From Mycolicibacterium sp. BiH015 (GTDB taxonomy: Bacteria; Actinomycetota; Actinomycetes; Mycobacteriales; Mycobacteriaceae), in assembly GCF_027706845.1 (NCBI RefSeq), contig NZ_JAQGCZ010000002.1, positions 620,001 to 684,000 on the forward strand: a DNA stretch of 64,000 nt, read 5' to 3'. Shown here one piece after another: positions 35,190 through 42,490 of this stretch. The translations under genes were made by a program, and so were the position numbers. The notes beneath the pieces were generated by a model. That model was given only the letters and a program-made list of their open reading frames with translations, was not told the origin of the DNA and ran no database searches. Each line of letters begins with the position of its first letter. The first letter of the stretch is position 1.

Positions 35190-35885
35190 TCACCACGGAA
35201 GAGGGCCGTGCCGATCGGAGAAGGTTCCGGTAGGCCCGTCCGGGCCGATGGTGGCTAGTCGCAAAATGGCATCGGTGCCCTCGGTGACAGTCTGGTGGCC
35301 GCTGTTGCCGTTGATATCGGTGGCGGTGTAGCCGGGGTCGACCACGTTGATGCGAAAATCAGGCAGCGCCTTGGCGTACTGCACCGTGAGCATACCGACC
35401 GCTGCCTTGGATGAGCCGTAAATCACGGTGGCGAAACTGGATTCGAAGCGTTCGGGGTTCGTCACCACACCGAAGGAACCCAACCCGCTGCTGACGTTGA
35501 CGATGACCGGCGACGATGCGGCCCGCAACATCGGCAGGAAGGCGTGCGTCACGCGGACGATGCCGAAGACATTGACGTCGTACACGGATTGCATGGCGGA
35601 GCCGGTCACGTCCTCCGGAGAGAGCATCGGATCCGTGACGCCGGCGTTGTTGATCAGGACGTCGACGTGGCCTTCACGCCTCTCCATTTCGGCCGCTGCG
35701 GCCGCCACCGAAGCATCGTCACTGACGTCGAGGTGCACAAAGCGCGCGCCGAGAGCCTGTGCAGCGTCCCTGCCTCGCCGTTCATCCCGTGCTCCGATGT
35801 AGACGGTGTGGCCCAGTTCGATGAGCCGGCGCGCCGCTTCGTAACCGAGGCCCTTGTTGCCGCCTGTGATCAGCGTGATCGTCAT
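35190..35885 (-). CDS. Short-chain dehydrogenase/reductase
   Basis: 231 residues: TGGNKGLGYEAARRL cofactor loop (7-21), HLDVSDD, NNAGVTD, catalytic Ser in NVSSGLGS and YGSSK. Shape and length match carbonyl-reductase-like SDRs of actinobacteria. NADPH use is suggested by the absence of an acidic residue after the second strand (GARDERRGR). Substrate not determinable. Confidence 0.88.
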   Translation of the reverse strand: MTITLITGGNKGLGYEAARRLIELGHTVYIGARDERRGRDAAQALGARFVHLDVSDDASVAAAAAEMERREGHVDVLINNAGVTDPMLSPEDVTGSAMQSVYDVNVFGIVRVTHAFLPMLRAASSPVIVNVSSGLGSFGVVTNPERFESSFATVIYGSSKAAVGMLTVQYAKALPDFRINVVDPGYTATDINGNSGHQTVTEGTDAILRLATIGPDGPTGTFSDRHGPLPW

Positions 35886-35932
35886 CCGACCACCGTAGCC
35901 CGGCGTGTTACGCCCAGCGACGCCCGCGCGGG

Positions 35933-36082
35933 TCAGCGACGCTCGTTGGCGTCTCCGGGGTGGGGAACGTTCTCGTCGTCGACGTAGGCGGAGTGCTCGG
36001 TGTCGACACCCTGGTGATCGCGGGGTCCTTCGTTGGATCCCTCGGACTCGATCGCGTCCGCTGCGTCGCTGGGCATCGTCAT
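35933..36082 (-). CDS. Small acidic protein (49 aa)
   Basis: 49 residues, strongly acidic and without hydrophobic segments: MTMPSDAADAIESEGSNEG, then HQGVDTEHSAYVDDENVPH. GAGGATC lies eight bases upstream of the ATG. Composition and codon use look coding. Short acidic hydrophilic proteins of this sort are common in actinobacteria; function unknown. A second in-frame ATG follows at codon 3. Confidence 0.5.
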   Translation of the reverse strand: MTMPSDAADAIESEGSNEGPRDHQGVDTEHSAYVDDENVPHPGDANERR

Positions 36083-36238
36083 GGCGAGATCCTCCGTCTT
36101 GGTGGGTGAGTCCGACGGTGTGAGGGTGCCCGGTCTGCGGGTCGTCGAACCGACATCGACGCGTGCCGATCCGGAATAAACGTCACACCGAACGAACTTG
36201 GCTCCAATGTCGCCCCGAAATTCGACTCAGGAGCATCC

Positions 36239-37048
36239 ATGACTCGTCCCCTCCGCGTCGCCGTGCAGATCCAGCCTGGTGGCACGCCCGACTACGCCAC
36301 GTGGCGCGATGCCGTCCTCGCCGCCGACGACCTCGGCGTCGACGTCATCTTCGGCTACGACCACTTCCACAGGCCCGCAATGGAGGCCATTGTCGACGGC
36401 AAGCCCATCCTGACCCAGGAGCAACCCGACGTCACCAACTTCGAAGGCTGGACCGCCCTCGCATCCTGGGGTGAGATCACCTCGCACGCCGAGATCGGGC
36501 TCCTGGTCACCGGCGTTGGTTACCGCAACCCGGACCTTCTTGCCGACATGGCCCGCACTGTGGACCACATCAGTGGCGGCAGGCTCATCCTGGGCCTCGG
36601 TGCGGGATGGTACGAAAAGGATTACACTACCTACGGATACGAGTTCGGCACGTTCAAATCCCGCTTCGACCTCTTCGACGAGAGTCTGGTTCGGATCGAG
36701 AGTCGGCTCGCAGCCCTGAATCCGCCGCCCGTGCGCAAACTACCGATCCTTATCGGCGGCACCGGGCCCAAGCGCTCATTGCCCGCCATCGCCCGGCATG
36801 CCGACATCTGGCACGCCTTCCAAGGGCTCGACGCCTTCCGCAAGTCCAGCGACCTTGTCGATGAGCTGGCGTCGTCCTTCGGCCGCAATGGCACCGACAT
36901 CGAGCGTTCGACGCTGTGGGAGAACGCCGACAGCGCAGATACTTTCCGCGAGGTGGGAGTGACTCTGTTCCAGACCGAATTGACCGCCGACAACGGTTAC
37001 GACCTGGCCTCGCTCAAGGAGATACTCGCCTGGCGCGACAACGGGTGA
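36239..37048 (+). CDS. F420-dependent LLM class oxidoreductase
   Basis: 269-residue TIM-barrel enzyme. Features: RVAVQIQPGGTPDYATWRDAVLAADDLGVDVIFGYDHFH at the N-terminus, GLLVTGVGYRNPDLLADMARTVDHISGGRLILGLGAGW in the middle, then PILIGGTGPKRSLPAIARHADIWH. This is the mycobacterial F420 sub-branch of the luciferase-like superfamily. Cofactor use inferred; substrate unknown. Convergent with the SRPBCC gene 20 bases downstream. Confidence 0.87.
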   Translation: MTRPLRVAVQIQPGGTPDYATWRDAVLAADDLGVDVIFGYDHFHRPAMEAIVDGKPILTQEQPDVTNFEGWTALASWGEITSHAEIGLLVTGVGYRNPDLLADMARTVDHISGGRLILGLGAGWYEKDYTTYGYEFGTFKSRFDLFDESLVRIESRLAALNPPPVRKLPILIGGTGPKRSLPAIARHADIWHAFQGLDAFRKSSDLVDELASSFGRNGTDIERSTLWENADSADTFREVGVTLFQTELTADNGYDLASLKEILAWRDNG

Positions 37049-37067
37049 CCGACAGGTCCGGGAGGAC

Positions 37068-37532
37068 TCAGGCCGACGCTTCCTCGGCGAGCCTGGCCAG
37101 CGTGTCGGCGAGCTGGTCCTCTGTCACCAACGGGAACTTCACCTTCTCGAGCAACGTCTTGTCGGTGACCTTCGACCAGTCATAGGTGTGGCGAACGAGC
37201 GTGTCGTCGGGACCCTGAGCCTCCAACTCCCACAACCATTCCCACCCGGGCGGCTCGGTCCCCGCGGGCGCCGTTTTCCACGCCAGCAGCTTGTCCTTGG
37301 CGTACCCGGACACGTGGTTGTCGGTCTTGTATTCACCGCCCATGTGGTCGCCCTGCATGTTCATCGTGAAGACTTGACCGACCTCGGTGATCCGATCGGC
37401 ATGATCCACGCCGCGGATGAACCCTGACCCGTCGAGCGCTGGGTGGCGGTGCGGGTTCGACAGAACATCGAACACTGCATCGACAGGCGCTGGGATGGTT
37501 CGCTCGACAGTGACCTTATCGTCTTCGCTCAT
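37068..37532 (-). CDS. SRPBCC (polyketide cyclase/START-like) protein
   Basis: 154-residue helix-grip protein: VTVERTIPAPVDAVFDVLSNPHRHPALDGSG opening, two-strand core (EYKTDNHVSGYAKDKLLAWKTAP, LVRHTYDWSKVTD) and a long C-terminal helix (TEDQLADTLARLAEEA). Such proteins bind lipids or small hydrophobic ligands. Role unknown. Confidence 0.85.
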   Translation of the reverse strand: MSEDDKVTVERTIPAPVDAVFDVLSNPHRHPALDGSGFIRGVDHADRITEVGQVFTMNMQGDHMGGEYKTDNHVSGYAKDKLLAWKTAPAGTEPPGWEWLWELEAQGPDDTLVRHTYDWSKVTDKTLLEKVKFPLVTEDQLADTLARLAEEASA

Positions 37533-37615
37533 GTCTGCCCTGTACCCAACAGTGGCCGATATGGCACCTCACCCGCTGTGCGATGAGTTCGGGCCACCAG
37601 TGCAGTCTGTTGTGC

Positions 37616-38182
37616 ATGGGCACACTCATCTATGGCTTCAACGTGTCGGTCGATGGTTACATCGCCGACGCTCAGGGCGACATCGACTGGAGCAACCCGA
37701 GTGAGGAACTGCACCAGTACTGGAACGACTTCGAGCGCGAGACCGCCCTGTCGTTCTACGGGCGTCGGCTCTACGAGCTGATGGCGGCATACTGGCCGAC
37801 CGCCGACCAGCAACCGGACGCCAACCCCACGATCGCGGACTACGCCCGCGTCTGGTGCGCCATGCCCAAGGTCGTCTTCTCAAACACCCTGGAGTCCGTC
37901 GACTGGAACGCCCGACTCGAACGCGGCGACCCTGTCGAGTTGGTCACGAAGCTCAAGGCCGAGACCGAGGGGCAGCTCGAAATTGCAGGCGCGACGCTTG
38001 CCGCGCCGGTCGTGCGGGCCGGACTGGTGGACGAGTACCGAATCGTGCTGGCGCCCACGGTCGTGGGTGGAGGCACACCGTTCTTCCCTCCCCTGGCATC
38101 ACGGATCCCGTTGCGGCTGCTGGAGAACCGCACCTTCCCATGCGGAACGATCCTGCTGCGCTATGGAGCCGAACGCGACTGA
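37616..38182 (+). CDS. Dihydrofolate-reductase-fold protein (RibD C-terminal family)
   Basis: 188 residues: LIYGFNVSVDGYIADAQGDIDW opening, SFYGRRLYELMAAYW in place of the DHFR helix, KVVFSNTLESVDWN, EIAGATLAAPVVRAGLVDEYRIVLAPTVVGGGTPFFP near the end. This belongs to the RibD-C/DHFR-like oxidoreductases that are not true folate enzymes. Start ATG 37616 matches the family N-terminus; the frame is open a little further upstream. Confidence 0.85.
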   Translation: MGTLIYGFNVSVDGYIADAQGDIDWSNPSEELHQYWNDFERETALSFYGRRLYELMAAYWPTADQQPDANPTIADYARVWCAMPKVVFSNTLESVDWNARLERGDPVELVTKLKAETEGQLEIAGATLAAPVVRAGLVDEYRIVLAPTVVGGGTPFFPPLASRIPLRLLENRTFPCGTILLRYGAERD

Positions 38183-38186
38183 CTGG

Positions 38187-38573
38187 TCAGGGATGAGTCA
38201 ACCCCGGCAAGCAGTTGACGAACAGGATGCACGGCGGCGGCGGCGGAGGCGGCGGCCCCGGAGGGTTGCCGGAGATCATGATCGGTTTCGTCGCCGGAGC
38301 GTTCGGGTCGAAATAGAAGGTATGGCAGGTGTTCAGGTCCCAGCCTGGTAGAGGTGTCATCCCGGATGCGGGGCACCAGATCTGGCCGCACTGGCCGAAC
38401 GCATTGCAGGCCGGAAAGCCTTCCGGCGGCGCACACGGCGCCGTCTTGGCCTCCGCCGGCGAGCACAGCGGGGCGGCCTGCGCGGTGCTCGCGGCCAACC
38501 CGACGGCCGCGGCTGTGAGGCCTCCCGACAAGAGCGCCGACGTCGCCAGCGCTGTGACAAACCTTCGAGCCAT
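38187..38573 (-). CDS. Small exported Cys-containing protein, WCP family member 2
   Basis: 128 residues. A signal peptide to about residue 33 (ALATSALLSGGLTAAAVGLAASTAQA) is followed by Cys pairs, QIWCPASGMTPLPGWDLNTCHTFYF and a Pro-rich tail (NPPGPPPPPPPPCILF). It shares W-C-P...W-D-x-N-x-C-H-x-(W/F)-Y with the proteins at 10364 and 41973. AAAGGA six bases upstream supports ATG 38573. The conserved element is 65 bases before the start. Confidence 0.8.
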   Translation of the reverse strand: MARRFVTALATSALLSGGLTAAAVGLAASTAQAAPLCSPAEAKTAPCAPPEGFPACNAFGQCGQIWCPASGMTPLPGWDLNTCHTFYFDPNAPATKPIMISGNPPGPPPPPPPPCILFVNCLPGLTHP

Positions 38574-38638
38574 CACTGTCCTTTCGACATGCGCCACTGC
38601 GGTGGCGTTGGTGCATTCACGGTGGACTGTGCGAACCG

Positions 38639-38651
38639 CTACCAATCCCAA
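38639..38651 (-). promoter_or_regulatory. Conserved upstream element TTGGGATTGGTAG, copy B
   Basis: On the minus strand, 65 bases before the WCP protein at 38573. Differs from copies A, C and D at one position. With its left flank it reads GAAGT-TGGGAT as in copy C. Confidence 0.6.
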
Positions 38652-38835
38652 CTTCTGCGCCAGACGCTTTTGCGAAACGTATCGAGACGCATCCGGGAAC
38701 CGTTACGGCTTCGTTTTGCTGTCCTTGGTGTGCACCGAAGACAAAGTCGCGGAAGGCCTGATCGAACGCGGTTCTCAGGTTTGAGGCGGCCACCTTTCGA
38801 ACGTAGCTCGCAATGGCAGGCGGCCGGCGCGGCCC

Positions 38836-39390
38836 TCAGTCGGAGGAGATGTCGGCGATCGCGGTAGCGGTGTCAAGGTCGCCATAGGCGTTGGCGTAGC
38901 GCTGTGCGAGCGCGACGGCGACCTCGACCCGCTGCCACAGCCCGCCGCCGGCACTTGCCGTGCACAGCCACAGCGTGAGGCCGTGCGCGACCGACGCCCG
39001 GTACCGCGTCCATATCTCCTCCAGTGACGGCAGCTCGTCGACGGGCAGTCCGAGGGCGTCGCGGTATTCCTGGAGCAGTCTTCCCTCGTGAGTGCGACGG
39101 TCGTCGGTGGTCAGCGCGCCCTGAAGGAAATACCCGAGGTCCAGCGACCAGTTGCCGCGGCGTGCCATCTGCCAATCCAGGAAGCCGACGTCGCCGCCGG
39201 GTGTGACGTAGGTGTTCCCGATGTGCGGATCGCCGTGCAGCAGGGTTTGGGGCGCCACGGTCAGTGTCCGGATGTAGGGCTTCCAGATCGACTCCACCAA
39301 GGTGTCGATGCTCAGCGACATCACCTCGGGCGGTGTGGCGCCATCGAGGCGCTCTACGAGCAGCTGAGCGTCCCGCAGCACGCGGGTCTG
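38836..39390 (-). pseudogene. Aminoglycoside-phosphotransferase-family protein, N-terminal half missing
   Basis: C-terminal kinase lobe of an APH/choline-kinase-like phosphotransferase: catalytic loop TLLHGDPHIGNTYV, metal-binding Asp in VGFLDWQMARRG, then LGYFLQGALTTDDRR and SLEEIWTRYRASVAHGLTLW. The nucleotide-binding N-lobe is absent. Upstream of about VLRDAQLLVE the sequence becomes the tail of a TetR gene on the opposite strand. The protein cannot bind ATP normally, so this is a remnant. Confidence 0.7.
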
Positions 39391-39597
39391 ACGGCCCGCC
39401 TCCGGACGGCGGTGGCTGACGGGCATCTGCAGGCCGACGCCGATCTGGACGCCATTGCCAACGCGTTGATCGGGACCCTGATGCTCCGTGTGCTGAACTT
39501 CTCAGCCCAGCAACACCTTTGTGGATCAACGCAATTCGACGGACTCGTCGACGCCATCCTGTACGGATCTAGTACGCGTGGACGTCGTCGATGCTGA
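39385..39597 (+). pseudogene. C-terminal fragment of a TetR regulator
   Basis: Reads GLTARLRTAVADGHLQADADLDAIANALIGTLMLRVLN and later FDGLVDAILYG, which is the last part of a TetR ligand-binding domain. The HTH and most of the protein are missing. It abuts the truncated phosphotransferase head to head and overlaps the last codons of the convergent exported protein. Confidence 0.62.
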
Positions 39598-39961
39598 CGA
39601 ACATGCCGTGTCCGGTCCGGTCATTGGTGAAGGTGGTTCCGGTGACGTCCGGATAGATCGTCCAGTTCCCGCGGTGATAGGTGGTGCCGTACTCCATCGT
39701 GGTGGTGGGGTTGTCGACGGCGAGGTTCGCATCCTGCCATGCGATGCTGCCGTCGCCTGTGGTCACGGCCTGAGATCTCGCACCCGGTTGGGTGAACGCA
39801 CCTTGGCAGACGACCACATCCTCGCCCAGCTCGGCGATCGTGGAATCAGGCGTGACCGCGCACAGCACCCGACCGGACTGCGTCACATAGTTGTCGGCCG
39901 CGGCGACCGGAGCGCCGATCAGCGCGACTGCAGCAAGGGCGGGTAGCAGCATGTACTTCAC
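39569..39961 (-). CDS. Exported hypothetical protein
   Basis: 130 residues: signal peptide MKYMLLPALAAVALIGAPVAAA, mature beta-rich protein with two Cys in the first half (VLCAVTP, VVVCQGAF) and several aromatic/Gly turns (GNWTIYPDVTGTTFTNDRTGHGMFV). Seen as a small secreted family in mycobacteria; no function known to me. The 3' end overlaps the convergent TetR fragment by 29 bases. Confidence 0.75.
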   Translation of the reverse strand: MKYMLLPALAAVALIGAPVAAADNYVTQSGRVLCAVTPDSTIAELGEDVVVCQGAFTQPGARSQAVTTGDGSIAWQDANLAVDNPTTTMEYGTTYHRGNWTIYPDVTGTTFTNDRTGHGMFVSIDDVHAY

Positions 39962-40141
39962 GGTGTCTCCTCAATTCGGCTACGGACTGCGATGCCGCAA
40001 CTCTGCAGCTCGCGTCTTGTCGATTTCTTGCCGGATTGTTGATGAACCTCAGAACGCACTGGTTGCTCGGACCCACAGGGTTGACCGGGCCGTGCGACCC
40101 CTTTCCTGGAGCGGTGGCGGGCGGCCGGTAGCGTGGCGCCG

Positions 40142-40717
40142 GTGAAAACCTTCCGCCCGCATCCCGCCGTTGCACTCGCCGCGTCCGCGTGGGCGTTGAC
40201 CGCATGCGGCTCCGGGGTTGTTCCCTCGTCGGGCGCACAGGCACCGGTCCCCGCCGCTGGGTGCCCTTCCGCAGCGCCGGCACCCGGCACTCCCGCGGAG
40301 TGGACGCTGCCGGGAGTCACCGGCAGCGTCGCGGTGACCGGCTCCTCGGACACAGCGGCTCCGCTTGTGACCGTGACTCCGCCGTTGCACGTCGCCGAAA
40401 CTCAGGTGCGCACGCTGCAGGCGGGCAGCGGTCCGATTGTCTCCCCCACGGCGACCGTCTCGGTCTGCTACCTGGGAGTCAACGGACGTGATGGATCGGT
40501 GTTCGACAGCAGCTATCAGCGTGGCGCACCCGTCGACTTCCCGCTCGGCGGCGTCGTGCCCGGGTTCCAGAAGGCCATCGCCGGACAGACCGTCGGATCG
40601 ACCGTCGCAGTCGCCATGACCTCTGCCGACGGTTACCCCGAAGGCCAGCCTGGTGCCGGAATCCTGCCCGGCGACTCGCTGATCTTCGCAATCAAGATTC
40701 TCGGCGCATCGGGCTGA
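40142..40717 (+). CDS. FKBP-type peptidyl-prolyl isomerase lipoprotein
   Basis: 191 residues. Lipobox LTAC with C22 predicts membrane anchoring outside. After a Pro/Ala linker, the C-terminal FKBP domain is recognisable: VSVCYLGVNGRDGSVFDSSYQRGAPVDFPLGGVVPGFQKAIAGQTVGS and ILPGDSLIFAIKIL. It would act as a chaperone/prolyl isomerase for exported proteins. GTG 40142 is preferred; GTG 40133 is possible. Confidence 0.85.
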   Translation: MKTFRPHPAVALAASAWALTACGSGVVPSSGAQAPVPAAGCPSAAPAPGTPAEWTLPGVTGSVAVTGSSDTAAPLVTVTPPLHVAETQVRTLQAGSGPIVSPTATVSVCYLGVNGRDGSVFDSSYQRGAPVDFPLGGVVPGFQKAIAGQTVGSTVAVAMTSADGYPEGQPGAGILPGDSLIFAIKILGASG

Positions 40718-41105
40718 GTTCCGAGGCGCAGCCGTAACAACGTCGGCGTGTGAATAGTCAACGTGCGCAAGGATTATGAGTATCTCTCGTACTCATCGCG
40801 CTGAACGTGTCCGCTCTGCCGCCTAGCCCTAGGGGTCGCAGGGGCCGCAGCCGACGTGGAGAAGTCCGACATCAGCAACAGCTGCGGCGGCCGCGTCTCA
40901 AGCCGTCCGTGGTTCTCGACAGGTGGAATCTCCGGTAGAAGTGCCTCATTCGTAGCTCGCAACAGCTAGTGTTCGGCGCATACTCCTGCCGGGAGCAAAC
41001 GAGGGGGATGGCATGCAGTTGTCGGGGACAGGTCGAATACGGCGCACCCGGGATGTCGAATACCACTATTGCTGAGCAACTCTTCGGACCTACCCGAGCA
41101 CACGA
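40718..41105. other. Intergenic, no supported gene
   Basis: 388 bases. It contains a small stem ATGAGTA-N7-TACTCAT at 40776-40796 not followed by a T-run. No coding frame with motif or ribosome site was seen. Confidence 0.35.
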
Positions 41106-41972
41106 ATGAATACAGACGAGACCCGCTCCGGGGTCTTGATGGCCATTGCCGCCCAGATCTGCATCCAACTGGGATTGGTGGTCGCCGTCGGGTTGATCGA
41201 CGTCATCGGCTCTGACGGAACCGCTTGGCTGCGGCTGTCGTTGGCAGGCATCCTGCTTCTCGTGGCGGTACGGCCGCGACCGTCCTCGTTCACCTGGGGA
41301 ACGTTCGGCATGTGCGTGGTCCTCGGTGCCGTCACCGCGGCCATCTCGTTGTTCTTCATGGCCTCACTGGACCGGCTGGCCTTGGGCACGGCCACCGCGC
41401 TCGAGTTTCTGGGGCCACTCGCGATCGCCGTGATCCACGGCAAAGGACGCCATAGACTGCTGTGGCCCGGACTCGCCGCGATCGGCGTCGTGCTGCTCAG
41501 CCAACCCTTCGGCGGCGGCATCGATCCCAAGGGGACGATTCTCGCCGTCTCGGCCGGCGCGTGCTGGGCGATCTACATCCTTCTCACCCAACGCGTCGGA
41601 GACCAGGTCGCGGGAGTCAACGGGCTCGCCGTCTCGATGCCTATCGCAGGGCTGGTGGCCACGTTTTTCGTTGACAATAAGGCTTTCTCGCTGCTCACAC
41701 CGCAAGTCATCCTGATCGGCCTGGTCATGGCCATGCTGTTGCCCGTCATCCCCTACGTTCTCGAACTGCTGGCGCTGCGCCGGCTGACAACCGCGACCTT
41801 CGGCATCCTGATGAGCTTGGAACCTGCGTTCGCCGTGCTCGTCGGCTTCCTCCTGCTTGACCAGAACCCCGGGTGGCCGGGCCTTTTCGGCATTGCCGCG
41901 GTCGTGGCCGCCGGCATCGGGGTATCGCGTGCCGGCGGCCGGGAAATGGCCGTACCTCTGGAAGTCGGCTAG
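41106..41972 (+). CDS. EamA-family transporter (RhtA-like)
   Basis: 288 residues with ten hydrophobic helices in two EamA repeats. Features: LVVAVGLIDVIGSDGTAWLRL after helix 1; MASLDRLALGTATALEFLGPLAIA, the RhtA-type motif in repeat 1; and ELLALRRLTTATFGILMSLEPAFAVLVGFLLL in repeat 2. RhtA-like proteins export threonine/homoserine or other metabolites. Ends directly against the stop of the convergent WCP gene. Confidence 0.88.
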   Translation: MNTDETRSGVLMAIAAQICIQLGLVVAVGLIDVIGSDGTAWLRLSLAGILLLVAVRPRPSSFTWGTFGMCVVLGAVTAAISLFFMASLDRLALGTATALEFLGPLAIAVIHGKGRHRLLWPGLAAIGVVLLSQPFGGGIDPKGTILAVSAGACWAIYILLTQRVGDQVAGVNGLAVSMPIAGLVATFFVDNKAFSLLTPQVILIGLVMAMLLPVIPYVLELLALRRLTTATFGILMSLEPAFAVLVGFLLLDQNPGWPGLFGIAAVVAAGIGVSRAGGREMAVPLEVG

Positions 41973-42404
41973 TCAGCGCAGCGACCCTGGAGGCCAATCG
42001 ACGCCGATCTCATCGCAGATCGGAGGGATGATGATCAGCGCGCCGCGCGGACTGCAGAACGGCATCGGAGGTGGCGGAGGCGCCGGCGGGGCCGGTGCCA
42101 GCGGCGGCGGTGGAGTCGCAGGCCTGGGCGCACCCGACCACGGATAGATGGTGTTGGTGGTGACGTCGGTGATGCCGAACGAGTCCCAATACCAGTCGTG
42201 GCAGACGTTCCAGTCCCACGAAAGCACCTGTCCGCCAGGAGGGGCGGGGTCGCCGGGGCACCAATGCGTGCACGTCATCCCCGCCGGGCAGTTGCCGCCC
42301 TGGTAACTCGGTCCTTGCGCCGACGCCGTCGGGAGTGCCGCGCTCGCAAGCGCGACACCGGTGGCGAACGCTACCGACGCGGCGAACCGCACGGTCCGGT
42401 TCAT
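41973..42404 (-). CDS. Small exported Cys-containing protein, WCP family member 3
   Basis: 143 residues. Signal peptide through ASAALPTASA (about residue 29), then CTHWCPGDPAPPG and SWDWNVCHDWYWDS with the family pattern W-C-P...W-D-x-N-x-C-H-x-W-Y. The tail is Pro-rich (PPPPLAPAPPAPPPPPMPFC) and carries two more Cys. GAGAGGA precedes the start. The conserved element lies 57 bases upstream. Confidence 0.8.
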   Translation of the reverse strand: MNRTVRFAASVAFATGVALASAALPTASAQGPSYQGGNCPAGMTCTHWCPGDPAPPGGQVLSWDWNVCHDWYWDSFGITDVTTNTIYPWSGAPRPATPPPPLAPAPPAPPPPPMPFCSPRGALIIIPPICDEIGVDWPPGSLR

Positions 42405-42461
42405 GATGAATCCTCTCTGAAAAGCGATGTCCGAAAAGGGATCACATCAGCTGACGCTGCC

Positions 42462-42474
42462 TACCGATCCCAAC
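42462..42474 (-). promoter_or_regulatory. Conserved upstream element TTGGGATCGGTAG, copy C
   Basis: Minus strand, 57 bases before the WCP gene at 42404 and within the gap after the PGRS gene. Identical to copies A and D over 13 bases. Confidence 0.6.
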
Positions 42475-42490
42475 TTCGAGTGGCCGCCTC

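Noticed and set aside
39088..39384. Open frame upstream of the TetR fragment
   Set aside because: This part is antisense to the phosphotransferase remnant; only the portion after 39385 resembles TetR.
40776..40796. Hairpin ATGAGTA-N7-TACTCAT as terminator
   Set aside because: Short, AT-containing stem more than 50 bases after the FKBP stop, without a T-run.
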